Of a DNA stretch of 64,000 nt, positions 1-13,100 are shown in pieces (position 1 is the first letter of the stretch; each line of letters begins with the position of its first letter). Source of the stretch: Umbelopsis isabellina (taxonomy: Eukaryota; Mucoromycota; Umbelopsidomycetes; Umbelopsidales; Umbelopsidaceae); the NCBI GenBank assembly GCA_016758905.1, contig JAEPQZ010000001.1, positions 1,824,634 to 1,888,633 of the forward strand. The letters are read 5' to 3'. Both the position numbers and the translations under genes were made by a program. Below the pieces are notes generated by a model that saw nothing but the letters and a program-made list of their open reading frames with translations, ran no database searches and was not told the origin of the DNA.

Positions 1-1222
1 TTTGAAGAGGAATTGGTCATATTTCGCCAGTGAGATAAAGGATATAAGATAAGATGAGAAAATATCAGAAATATAAAGAGAGCAAGAATTCGTTAGCAAT
101 GATGGGCGGTCGTCTTTTATATCAACTCGAGGTGGTGTCCGACGGGAGGGAAGGGGGACACCAGATGCCTGAGAATGAATCACTACGAGTGCGCCTTTTT
201 AAATTTGGGAATAGGTGTGGCTGATGTTGAAAAGAAAGCGTTTGCCCTGAATGACCAACAACTCTCTAAAGAGCGAGATGTGACTCAAATTTTGAGGTTT
301 TGTCCCAACACGCGACCCGATTGTCCTATCCTAGCGATACAAACAGATACACATACGCATTATTTTAGCTATTTTAATCCTCTTATTCTATTATGGCAGC
401 TATCCACTTTACAAACAAAAAACGTAAACGCCGACATTTCTTCTCGACAAAAGATCTACTTGAAAAGCAGAGGCACCGCAAATGGCTCACTGTAAACTGC
501 GCAGGAAGGCACAGAATACGCAACCCAATCTTTGGAATATTCGACGTATAAGGGAAAATAAAGAAGACAAAGTGGCTGAGAAATCTTATTACCATGGAAA
601 CCTTCCAACGTTACGTTTGACGTTACAAGTGAAAGGAAGAAATCTACAGTAGAAATTTCTTTTGGACACGCCATGCGAATCTTTTTTTCCCCGGTTCACT
701 ACAGCGGCCGTTCTTTCGAACTCAGTCCAGGAGCCCTAAATATCAGGCTTTCTACTATTTCAAATCAGAACGACATAAATAAATCAGAATAAATTACAAA
801 TGTATCTGTTATTAATGATGAAAGTGGATGCAAAGATATAGAAATGCGCAAAAAGTAATTATAAATCAGTTATGTGTATGGATGGCCCAGCTTGTGCGCT
901 TGCTGAGGAGGCGTCCAGCACTAGAATCCAAAGAACTTCTGCTATTGGCTGGTGTAACGTTTCCTGTTTTGGAGTATTTCAACCCAATTAAGATATCCGC
1001 AAACTCGAGAACCAAGTCTGGAAAACCAGCTGGATGTGTCAGCATTCTTGTTATCGAGTGATGGTCCTTAAGGTGGAGTCGAGATCCTGAGTAGCTTGTC
1101 GAAACAATACATTCTCGATAACTTCTTTTCGTTCATTCATGTTCTAAATAGAAGCATTTTTAATAAAAAGCACCATAATAGGATAAAAGACACATTTGAG
1201 GTTGAACTTTGCACCAGCCCCA
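1..1222. other. left-edge stretch without a recognisable gene
   Basis: No reading frame here resembles a known protein. The longest open frames (175-495 and 828-1061 on +) have no recognisable motifs and no splice continuation that I could support. An 8-bp inverted repeat (133-140 with 156-163) encloses a G-rich 15-base loop and could form a hairpin. The stretch is probably the 3' flank of the neighbouring minus-strand gene plus intergenic DNA. Confidence 0.5.
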
Positions 1223-3922
1223 TCAGTTGAATCTCAGCATGTCCGTAATGTCAGTCTCCTACGATCCTCCACTGCGCATTTTTGAATTAGGCATACTGTA
1301 AAACTTACTTCCAATCTCTCCAAGGCTTTGGTGATCATATTGTCACGTCGAACAAGCTGGCGTTTAAGCTGTTCGTGTAATTCCAACAATTCTTCATGTT
1401 CTTCGTCAAGTTCCTGATACCGGTTTTGTACGTTTTGCACCAAAGCCATGTTGCGTTCCAGCTCACGTCGAAGTTCCATTTCAATTTCGGTCTGCTTAGG
1501 ATCGTTTTTGTCGTTTAATGGCGCATTTCGCTTGTTGGCGGCCTCAAGTTTACCCTTTAGGGTCAACTGATTTCCGACCAATTCGTTCATCTTATCATGG
1601 GCAGCTTTACGGTCTCGTCGTGACTTTTGCTCGGCTTCCTTCAATCGCCCTTCAAGTACGTGAACACGGTCAGCCCACGCACGTTCTATCTTGGAGATCT
1701 TGTTAGTTAGCGTCTGAAAAAGATTTTGAAAAATGGTTATTGGCAATTTCTTACACCATAAGCGGAAATAATGATATACAATATTTAACTGTGCGCAGAA
1801 TGGAATATTCTACGTAACTGGGGGTTTGAATTTCTTACCTCTCTAACCTGCGCGATTTCCTTTTCATGCACGGCTTTAGCATCTTTTCCACGTGTTTCAA
1901 GCGCTTCAAGCCGATGCTTGAGATCTGCATTCTGACGTGTTCGCTCATGAACTAAGCTTTCCGTTTCTTGGAACCGGAGGTCTAATTCCTGTAGGTCATT
2001 TTCGTGTTGCGTCTGAGCCTCTTGAGCTTGTTCTGAACTTTCTGTCAAGGCTTGCTCCAATTCCTTAACCTTGTGTAATTGTTTTTCCAGTTCTTTTTGC
2101 ATTTGCTTCAACTGACGATTTAGCCCATCTAATTCGATTTTATATTGCTGGATGCTTTGAGTTTTTTCGTCCAATTCATCTTGTAAGTTTTTGATTATGC
2201 TTTCCTTGTCTTGGATAGCCTTCTCAGCCTGCTGAAAGCGACTTTCCAAAAGGTCAACGTCTTGATCATATAGTCGGTCTTCTTCAACATGCTGTTCAAG
2301 CTGTTTCTGTAGGCCGGCTATTTGTTCATCCCGATCCTTTTGCCCTTGTTCTAACTCCTCTATAAACCCAATCATGTTTTCCATTTGGACGTCCAAATCT
2401 TCTATTTCTTTTTCCCGTTCATTCAACTCTCCGCTTAGCCGACCAACGTCATCTTTGTGTGCCGCCTCTTCATCCCGAAGTGATTCCTGTACATCATTCA
2501 TCCGAGCTAACAGCTCGCTGTTATGTTTAGATAATCTTTCCACGTCCTGTCCTCGCTGATGGAGTCCGGATTTATGTTCATCCAAATCCTCAATCATTGA
2601 ATTGTGGTGTTCTATGAGTTCCTCTATCTCTCCATTCAGCTGATCGATTTCCTTGTCCTTCCCCACAAGCTGGTTTATGAGATCACCGTTTCGGTCACGC
2701 ACGTGGCTTAATTCCTTCAGGGACAAAGTAAATGATATTAGTAGACTAGCAAAAACCGCGCACGAGCATCCGCGGCAATCCGCTGAAACCATAAGTTCAT
2801 ACTCACTTCCTGAAGATTATAATTTACTTTGGTTAGATGGTCATTTCTTGATAGCAGGGCATCACGCTCTGATAGCACAGTTTTAAACAACGTATTGTCG
2901 GTGGGTTTATGAGCAGACTGGCTTTCCAGAGAATGTATCACTCTGCGAGCTTGCGCTAGATTTCTTTTGGTTATTTCCAACTCATTAAAGGCGTTCGACC
3001 GATCATTCACTGATCTCTCTATATCCAGTGATGAGTGCTGGTGATCATTTTTACATAATGCATCCGTAAGCCTTGCTATTTCCGCAGCTTGCTCAGCCAT
3101 CCTTAAATGTAAACTCTCATTCTCAAAACGATAAGAGTTGGCGTTTTCAAGTGCAGACTCTAACTGTACCCGTTCATGCTCAGTCTTTCCGTGATTCGAT
3201 TGATAATGCTGTTCTTGTTGTTTGTTTTGCTGTTGTAAGATATCAATGGCTCCATGTAAATCAACAATCATCTTCTTGTATTTTTTAAGCTCCTGCACAA
3301 GCGTCTGCATTTTCACTTTGAGATCGATGTTCTAAGAGTACAACAATACTAGTAAGCATCCTTTCTCAAGGGTCTCTTTATAGAACGGCAGTCATTACCT
3401 CTCGTAGTGCCTCATCCATTTGCCCTGGCGAAAGTTGAGCAAGTCGTTCCTCCAAAAAGTAGCATTTTAGCTTCAAACCAAACGACTCTTTCCGTAAGTC
3501 ATCAATAGTCTAGTTGATATGCAAGCAGACGATCAGAGTCAATATGTTTGCAAAATATAAGCGATGTATAGGTAATGATTTGTGTATAGAACCTTTTCCT
3601 GCTCCTTCAGTGTCAAACTCGTCTTATTGTCGCTGTCTCGCGGAGAAGTATCGCTGTTTCTCCACACCATGGATTCGTTGGCATCGTCTATAGACAGAGA
3701 ATCCAGCTCTAATGCAAGTGGATCACTGACATCTACATTTCTGTCTTTGGAGTAAATGTAATGCTGCTCGTCGTCGTCGTCGTCGTCGTCGTTATTGTCG
3801 TTCCCATGGTTGCCAAAGTCGTGCTCTAGCGGCTGGTGTGCGGCCGAAGTTAGGTCGTGATACGCGTTACCATTCGTCTTCAATTCAGCTTCCAAAGCAT
3901 GGTAATCACTGGTGACCTCCAT
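1223..3922 (-). CDS. CM1-domain coiled-coil microtubule-organising protein (gamma-tubulin complex tether, Mto1/Pcp1/CDK5RAP2 type)
   Basis: Six exons give about 760 aa: 3922-3593, 3509-3399, 3331-2807, 2714-1839, 1713-1309, 1258-1223. All introns are phase 0. The N-terminal 100 residues are acidic, with a run of seven or more Asp. The junction of exons 1 and 2 encodes the centrosomin CM1 (Cnn_1N) signature: LKEQEK, then IDDLRKESFGLKLK, CYFLEERLAQLSP and MDEALRE. CM1 motifs in Mto1, Pcp1, centrosomin and CDK5RAP2 bind and activate the gamma-tubulin ring complex. The rest is almost continuous coiled coil with heptad Leu and many Glu/Lys/Gln. I expect a role at the spindle pole body or cytoplasmic MTOCs. 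The first ATG of the open frame is at 3922; an intron acceptor-like CATTAG lies just upstream, so a non-coding or short coding 5' exon is possible. The last exon (12 codons) is the least certain part. The gene sits about 260 bp downstream of the dynein heavy chain on the same strand. Confidence 0.85.
3762..3800. repeat. GTC/GAC trinucleotide microsatellite encoding poly-Asp
   Basis: A run of (tcg/gtc)n on the + strand reads as repeated GAC codons on the minus strand. It gives the poly-Asp tract in the N-terminal part of the CM1 protein, and its length may vary between strains. Confidence 0.7.
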
Positions 3923-4182
3923 TTGTCTAATGGACACGGTTAGCACAGTGGATTAAACAACCTTGTAGTGTGTGGTGTATTGCGTGGTATATGTGAAAAT
4001 AGTAGTGGACTGAAGCAGGTCGGTAGGTTGCAAGCTCTAAAGTCGGCGCCACACCTATACTTGCTGAACGACAAGCGAGTTGGCAAAATAAAGAATGTGA
4101 TCAAAGTGCTATGTAAGCAAGGCAGATATGAGAGGCACAAACAGATATTTTATTTCATATTAGCATAATATAAATATCAACT

Positions 4183-7100
4183 CTACATTTCGTCGCTAAT
4201 GTCTTTAAGTTTGAGTACTTTAGCAAGCATTTCATTGCCCTTGATAGTAAGGAGCACATGTTCTGCATTGGCTGGTAGACCTAGCCAAGTGGGTGGTTCT
4301 CTTTCAGGTAGTTTGTTGACCCAATCTAAGAATTGTTCAATTCTAGTACCGTCAGGTATCATCACAGCCTCTCCTTCACTGGTTTCAGGTACCAAAGTGA
4401 AATCAATATCATAACTGTGTGGGGTAAATAATGTGTCGACAAATGAATTCAGAATATCTTGATCCGAGTCGTTATCAACTCTTCCACCGTAAACGGACTC
4501 TTTGTAAAGAGTGCCAATAGCTTGCCATGGTATTTTTTCCGGAGAAATGTTGGCTCGGCCATTAGCAGCACTGTCAAGCCAATTATCAATAGTAGTAAAG
4601 GCGCAATCCAAATCTGCATCATTGAATTCATAGGATTTTGACCAACCGAGTGGAACATAGCGAAGGCGCTCCTGCACAACTGCGTGAAGCCAGGAAAGCA
4701 AAAAGTAAAGACGGCTACGTTCGGCTGGTCCTTTGCTAGATCTAACTGTAGAGATGCCTCGAAGAGAGTCTTGCAAATTCGCTTTGATACCCGGAGGTGG
4801 TTCGAACATGAGCACCCGGGACAGGCGCAACAGGTTGACAGGCACCTTTGGATTAGTCTCCATGGTCAAGAACAGTCTGAAATTACGATGAGGCTTGAGA
4901 CTGTGTAGCTTCTTTTCCAGAGATCCAAGCCAACTGGGAGCAAGATGGACGTTTTTCAGTAACACCCAGCTACCAGTTTTAACAGCTGACGAAATGGCTT
5001 GATCGGCAAGTGTGAATCCTTCAGCAGAACCCATGGCAACAGAAGTGCAACGAATGTCGCTGTTTGCAGTCACCATTTGGTCCACACGATAACTGGCATC
5101 ATATCCAGGGATAGAGCAAAGTGCAATAGGTGTACTGGAGCTGGTTTCTTTGTTGACCAAATGTGACAGGTTGAGTTCCTCGTTATTGACAAAGTCGGCG
5201 CTAAACACTTTGGAAGCAAAGATGGTAGCAGCAGGAAGCAAACGTTCTGGTCTGATACACTTAATCAGCAGTAATTCTCGCAATGCATCAGCATGAGCAT
5301 TGGACTTCTCCCAACTGTATGGAACGTTTGTTTCCGGCAAGCTATGTTCAGTAAATTGCTTCCATTCATCTTCATGTTCATTGATAGTTTCTGGTAAGGA
5401 CTTGAAGCTAGGCAACTCGGCCAAATCTTCAATACGACATTTTTGTTCATCAGAGAGCCATTGTGGAAGATCAAGAGAGCATGTTTTCGTAGGTTCAGAT
5501 GCAGCTTGAAGCAAAAACTTGTATTCAGTTTGCTCAATGGGCGATTCTTCGTCAGCACGTAGGGCAATCTGGCACATGAGCATGGCATAGGTAATATGGT
5601 CTTCATGAAGAAGTGAACGAGAAGCGCGCTTGTAAGACACGCTATATAGGTCTCGAGATAGAATTTGAAGTCGCTCAGCAGGATCACTCTTTCCAGCCAA
5701 ATTTGGATTCTCGTGCAAGACATATTGGAATATATCGTAGAAGAAATCCAATGAGAATTGATAAAAGTGATTAATAAGATTGAGTTGCTCCATAACAAAG
5801 AAAATGGAAGAACAAGCTTGTGCCAGAGGTGTGTAGACAGTAGTACTCTCTTCGACTTCTTGCATAACTGTATTGGTCTCTTCAACCTTTCTTGAGACGT
5901 CTGCGGCTTCTTTCTTCAGTGTCTCAAGCGTCTCAATGACCTTATCATCGTCCAGGATATTGCCTTTAGATTCATTGAGGGCTTGCAGCAATGATCTCTC
6001 CAAGAATCGTAAGCGTAATTGGAATTCACCTTGAAGTTTGATAAGATCTGTTCTTCGTTGATCAACATCTGGACGTTCAGCTTTGAGAACCTTGTTCAAA
6101 CATTGACTTTGGAGCGAGCCTCGTGTGACAGTAAAGTTGACAAAGGTAACTCTGGAACAGATATCAGGAGGGAAGTTGACTGAAGGATCTCTGGTAGACA
6201 AGAAAAGTTTGAAAGATGGTGAGAAATCAATATCTTGGTTGCCAAGACGAATCAAGACACGACCACCAGTTCGGCGCAATTCTTTGTTAAGAACAGGATT
6301 CAAGATAGGATCCAAATGTTCAACATCTTGAATAAGAATAGGGTTACCGAATCGAAGAGCACTTTCCAAGTTCTTGATAAAGGCATCGTCCAAGAAACTA
6401 GTAACTGTAATTTTACGATCCTTGTATTCATTGATGAGGAAGTTGGTAGCTTGACCAGAAGGATCAATGATGAGAGGATAGCGATTGTATCTCTTGAGCA
6501 TGATAGCGTTTTCGATACAAAGATCGTCGGCTGGAAGGCTGTTGGCTTGCCAAGACAAGCGGTCGTCAGCTGTGCTCAAGTACTCGGTCAATGACATATC
6601 AGGTTTGAATTGAATGCCTGCATTGCCAAGATGACTTGCCCAGTTCTGCATCAGCATTTCACGATACTGTTGATCAAAGTAACCAGCGTAGGCTAGGAAT
6701 GCTGCTGTCAGCAAGACATCACCAACAATGGTTCCCATTTGGGTTTCAAATGCTTGGCTTGCGGATTCCCATCGCTCTTTTTCAGATCCCAAACTGCTGA
6801 GCAACGTCAAACTGCGATCAACCTTGGACTTGACACGTTCCATCTCGCTCTTTATAGCTTGAGTTTCACCAACTAGGGCGGCATACTCTTCCTTGTAACG
6901 AGCAATGCTGTTCTCCAATCCTGCAATCATATCTTGGATTTCAGAAGCCTTAAGCTTGGTATCATCTGCGCTGCGTTCCAGTGCAACAACCTCGTCACGC
7001 AATGGACCAACACGATCAAGGATTTCTGAGTAATTGACTTGAGCAATAACCCATTTTACCAATGGACCACAAGCCTTGGAAGCTCTGTTGACAGTTTCAT

Positions 7101-10100
7101 ACTCGAAGGATGGGTTGTTCAAGTAGTTGCGCTTCATGTATTCACGAAGAGATTTGATCAGCTGCTTTTCAGTGTTGAAGTTGACAATACTGGCGATAAA
7201 GTCGTCTCTACGAATAATAGACTGTACGGTTTTCCAGGACTCAATCTTGTGACCAAGCAGGTTGCATACAGATTCCATGGCTAGTTTGACAGCCTCCGGT
7301 GGGTTACCCATAGCTCTTACTTCAGTAAGATGCTGACGCTTGATGTTGCTAACGCTCTTTTGAGCTTCCTCAACAGCAGGCTCGGCATTTGCAAGGTCAT
7401 TCAATACAATAGCTCGGCGTTCCTCAATTTCCTATATTACCAATCATTATGTTAGATGGACGAAAGAAATGTTAACGTACCATCACAAACCCTACCTTAT
7501 TTTGTTCCTCGAGAGCAGCCTGGATCTCGATTGAAGCAGCCTTCTTGTTTTCGGCTTCTTTCTCGTCTGCTACCATCTGACTGATCTTTTCATTTGCTTG
7601 AGCATTCTTGAGTTCCAATTGATTCTTTTTGACTGCCAAACTCTTGCGCAATTCCTCTACTTTGATGACAGTGGATTTGAGTTTTTCTAAACCAACATTC
7701 AAATGACGTTGCTGTTCTTCCAGATTCTCTCGTTTTTCGTTGTAAAGCTTGACGTAGTGTGAAATGAAGTCCAAGAAATGTCGAGGAGTAACAAAGTTAA
7801 GACGACCTTGACGTTTGCTGAGCTTGAGATTGATCTCGTACAATGAAGTATGAACATAAACCAAAGCATTCACCACAGCATCACGATGTGTTGGTGGAAT
7901 GGGAAGGTCTTTGTATACAATCGGGAAGTTGAGAGGAGCTCCATAGTTGGGTACATCCAAATCCAATGAGTTTGTGAATTCGCGACCAACTTGATAGAAT
8001 GCTTGATCTGGCCAATCACCAAACCAATCAAGAACACAACGATTGAACAATGCTGGTGAGGTTGCGGTTCTAGAGCCTAATCCGCCTTCCGGTGGATTCA
8101 TAGTGAACACAACGTGCAGATTGCGCATAACTTGTTGAGTAAACCATTTATACAGTTCCTCATTAGAATCTAGCATCAATCCATCTCGTTGTGCTCCTTC
8201 TTTACATGCAGTCATGAGTGCAGCAAATTCGTCACCCTCGAACAGACTAGGTACTTCAGCATTGGCAAGCAAGGTATTCATGCGTTCCAAGAATCCTGAG
8301 TCAAGAACGTTTGATTCGTCCATGATAAAACAAATCTTTTCACCTTTGCAACCAGCGCGACGCAATACAACTCGCAAATCTTCATCAAAGTCAAGTCCAG
8401 TATACTTGTTATGAACCTTGATCTGGAAGACTGATAGACCATTCAACCAAGCAACGAAGCGAGACAATGTAGTCTTACCACTTCCAGACACACCAATCAA
8501 CAACAAGTGACCTTGTGGTTGACGGAACACTCTGTCAATGCGTAGAACATGCTCCAAAACATCGTTGAAAAGGACCAGCGGTACGTCCAGTTCCTCTTCA
8601 TAGAACACCTTGAGACGTGCCTTGACATACTCGCGCAGTTGCTCATGCTCAACAGGTATATAGTGCTTTGACAACCAGTTTGAGAACAAGATAGGTCTTC
8701 GCAGAGCTTCTTCTTGATCGATCATTGGGAAATGCTTCATAGCAATTTCGTTGATGTTCTCATCCGTCCATTGTCGCTCCTCGTCAGTGACCAAGCGATC
8801 TTGGAATAATCGAAGTGCCTCATGTGCCCAAACACGGACAAGACCTTCGATTGTCAATGATTCCAAAGGCTTGATAGCCTCAAAGATACCTCTAACCCAA
8901 CGAGTCAATTCACGTGGTGAATAGATGTAATGAGCTTGCTTGTCTGGGGTAAATCGCTTTTGCGACATGAGATAGAACTCGACCATAGCGGATGTGAGTG
9001 GTTCAGCATATCCACGCAACGTGGGAACGACCTTGAGCATAGCTCTAGAGAATGTACTATAGATTTGCATGAGCGACGGTTGGCCAGCATAATCGACCAT
9101 AACAACTGGAGCATGGCGAAGGAAACGATGAGATAACGGTACACGTCCAGGATCAGTCGGAGGATTACAGGCTCCAACGAACTGAATGCGCTCCAGAGTA
9201 ACCCATGATTTATCACTTGCTCTCCAGTAGCCATTGTATTCCACCAGTTGTCTGAGGAAAGAAATGACACGTTGTGTATTGTACTTATCAGTAGCGGGCA
9301 AGTTGATTTCATCGCAGAAAATGACGAGCCAGCGTCCGATCAAGGTAGGAGACAAAATGACACCGTTGGGAGTCTTGCGATATTCACAATGTTGCTCAAA
9401 TGTCTTCATAATCAGTTCCGGTGTTGTTGCGCTGGAGAAGTTGAGTCCAACCACCTCCATATCTGGCAGCTTTCTCAGCGCACTGAAGAGTGTCATGGTC
9501 TTACCAGAACCTGGTGGACCACACAAAATCAAGGGCTTGTGCTCTGAAAGCCAAGAGTACAGGACTTCTTCATGACGAACAGTGTCAACAGTTGGAATGA
9601 TCATATCAGCCTCTGATACCTTGTGTGTTTCAATCTCGACAGTAGGCACCTTATTTTGCCATGGAGTCCATTCACCATTGTTGACTGAAATATCATAATC
9701 GATAATGCTCCAGTCATTCACAGCTGGTGGGAGATCGTAACTTGTAATGCTACGAAGATACTCGCCAAATTGGGTACGTATAACCAATTTAGCATCTCCA
9801 GCAAAACTCCATATCAACGAATAAATCAAGCGCTTGGTGATATAACCATGAAGGTGTTCTTGTGACAACGGGAAATCCGAATGTTGTGAATTGTATTCCA
9901 AAACATTGCGGATGGTCTTATTTGTCAGTGAGAACAAAGTGCCCAGAACTCTCATGCGAGTAAAGTCCATGATGTGTTCAAAGTTAGCTGCATACACCAG
10001 TGCCTTTCCGACAAGACCATCATCATTAGTGAATTCAGGTTCAATGATTTTAGCAATTGCACGTTGAGTGGAAAGCACAGGCGAGATAGAGGTACTATCA

Positions 10101-13100
10101 TCGCTCTCCAATCGTCGTCTTGGAATCTCTTCTTCAATTTCATCCATAGGCACATTTCGCAATGTCTCCAAATAGTTGGCGAATACCATAGACAAATTGA
10201 CTACATCTTGGCTAAACCAAACCATACCACAACGAGATACCGTAGCTAAAGTGGCGTACTTGAGGGTTTCGACTTCGAACATGATTCGAACGTTAGGCGG
10301 CAGACTCAAGCGCTCACCATTAGGCAGAGTAAGCAGTTTGTTGTCATCCAAAACGGAGTTGAGATTTTCTACCCACTCAGGATCGACATCACCATCGAAT
10401 ATGATCCAATGTCGTTTAGTGCTTTCACCACGTACATTGTCAACAATTTTACGAAGGATATGAGTAAAGAGACCGTCCGTCCATTCGCGGGTTGTCTGAT
10501 CCAAAGTACCATACAGTGCTTCCTTGGAAAGCGCTTTAGGATCAATGGTATATGCAATACCCTCTGTTCCTTCCACTCTTTCAAGTGCTGTCAGCAGTAC
10601 CTTCCATGCCATTGATTTACCAGAGCCTGAAGGGCCAACCATCATCAGACCGTGATGGATATTTTGGATTTGATACAATTGTATGACCTTCTCCATCCAG
10701 TCTTCTCCATCTACAAGCCGACGCTCTTCACAAACATTTCTGATTTCTTGCTTGAGTTTGTCGAGATCAACTGGTTCATATATGATGCCTGGGAAGACAT
10801 CATTGAGAATATTTTTCAAAATATGTATATCCTCTGCAACCAGTTTAGGTACCACGGTTTCAGAAATACTAGAAATGACAAGCTGCTGTTCGGGCACTTG
10901 CTCAGAAATGGCGGCATATTCTGTATCGTCCTTTTCACCGCTGCTAATGGCTTGACGGAGAGCGCTGAGACGGTCACGCTTGAGATTACCAGCACTGACT
11001 AGCACACTCTTAAGAGCACGAAGGCCGAAATCATAATGAGATTGTGGTGAAAGTTGTTCATCACACAAATTAAACAACGGCACAACTCTCTCTGCTAGAT
11101 CTTCAGCATTGCGGAAACCTTGAGAGTACAACATAACCTGAGCAATAAGCTTGCGGTCAGGTTTGGTCATTGCAATGCTACGGAACAACTTCTTGAGATT
11201 GTCTGGCAGGTTTGATCTACCAGCATAGCCAGGATTCATAGTGATGAAGATACCAGTATTCTCGTTGACTTGCACGTTTTTGCCTACAAGTTCGATCTCT
11301 TTTTCTGGGTTAGTCATGGCATCTCGCAGACCGAGCTGAATGGTTTGCACTTGTTGGGACACAGCAGACAATATACGTTCTTCCAAACGGTTAAATTCAT
11401 CGAAACATCCCCAGGCGCCAACTTGACAAAGACCAATGAAAATACGGCCCATGGCTTGGAAGTCAAATGTTTCATCACAACAGAAAACGAGAACGAATCT
11501 ACCCAATTGAACACCAAGCGCTTTGACAGACTCGGTCTTACCGGTACCAGCGGGACCGAAGGGTGAACCACCAAGTCGTTGTTTCAAGGCTTGAGTCAAT
11601 GTGAGGTAACATCTGTCTGTCAATGGAGTTTGAACCAGACGGTCTGGAACACCGAGATACTCAAAGCCATAAAAGAATGATGCATCAGCCATCTTGATCA
11701 CCAACCTCTCGAGAGGATTAGGATTTGCTGGGTTGAAGTAGAAACGCATTTGATACAGCCATTTGAAATCTTTTGGTGAGTTGACCTTGCTATTGACCAG
11801 TGATCTGATTAAATCACGTTGATGCACAAGTTCTGTGATTAAGTGTTCGCATTTGCGGCGTTTAATAGCAGAAAGATCCAACAAGACAGTGCTTGCTAAA
11901 ACAGTCAAATTTGACTCAACGAACTGCAATGAGTTCTCCAACGGGGTGAGATCAGAGGGATTGGCGCTTTCAGCAATTTTGGTCAGGGCTCTATCAACAG
12001 AATGAGTACTAGTAATCTGAGCAGCCAAGACCACCAATTGAACAGGGTAGCGTTCAACCCAATCCAAGAATTCGCTGGACACAATTTCAGGCCCTTCCCA
12101 GATTTTCTCCATTTCGGCTGTTGCGTCTTGCAGAAGTAGAGCAAGTGACAGCCTCATGTCCTTTTCTAGCATAGTGAGCCAATCATTGATCTTTGGATTG
12201 TCCTTGAGTGAGATGGGATTTTTCAATTTAACTTCTTCACCTTCTTTCGAAGCTATACCAGTAATAGTAAGAGCTTCTTCATCCAACACAATGTTGGCGA
12301 CACCAGCAAACATCTTTTTGAAATGCTTTTGAATGCGAACAATGTCCTTGCTGTTACCGATAATCTCGAGCAAATCTTCATCACCAACAAAGTAGAAGCG
12401 AGGGAAGGAAGAGCGTTCACGTTCAAGATATTCACCAAGAGCTTTCTGAATTTTGCTCAGCAACTCAGCCAGGCGTTCGAGTGATTTCTGGACAGTAGGG
12501 ATATTGAGAACATCCAAAACAAATGGCGACTTGTAAACTTTCTTCATGACAGTCAAGAATTCAGAATTAATGTTTTGGAAGCGTGAGGTTTCAACTGGGA
12601 GTAGATGCTTGATATCGGCGCTGCCGCTAAAGATACCTTCGAGATATACCCATTGGCGTTGCACATCAATCCAAACATCAAATAAAACATGGATTCGATT
12701 GAGCTTATCTTCCCAAGATGAGGCTTCTTCTTCAAACACCTTATAATACGGAGACAGTTTCATAGCATTCAAAGAATTGAGTTGCTCGCTTGTCTTGGCA
12801 AAAAGATCGTCCCAACCTCGGATAAGACGGCATTTGTTCTGATAATTTACCAGATCCAGAACATAGTTGGTCCAAGTTTCCTTTACTTGCTTCAAGAACT
12901 CTTCAAGTGCCATTTCGCCTTGAGCCTGCATGATGACATCCTTTACTACTTGCTCATTGCGTTTAAGATCAAGATCCCACAGCTGTCCGATTGTCATGTC
13001 ACCAAGTGTCAAACGACCATCGATACGAAGAGTTTTGAAAATTTGGCGCCAATGACGCTCTCTCAAAGCCTCAGATTTGAGATCTGAGATCAAAGGATTG

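Noticed and set aside
175-495. Open frame of 106 codons on +
   Set aside because: No motifs, no splice continuation and no similarity that I recognise; AT-rich background gives such frames.
828-1061. Open frame on + with Leu/Arg-rich sequence
   Set aside because: No family resemblance and no promoter-like context.
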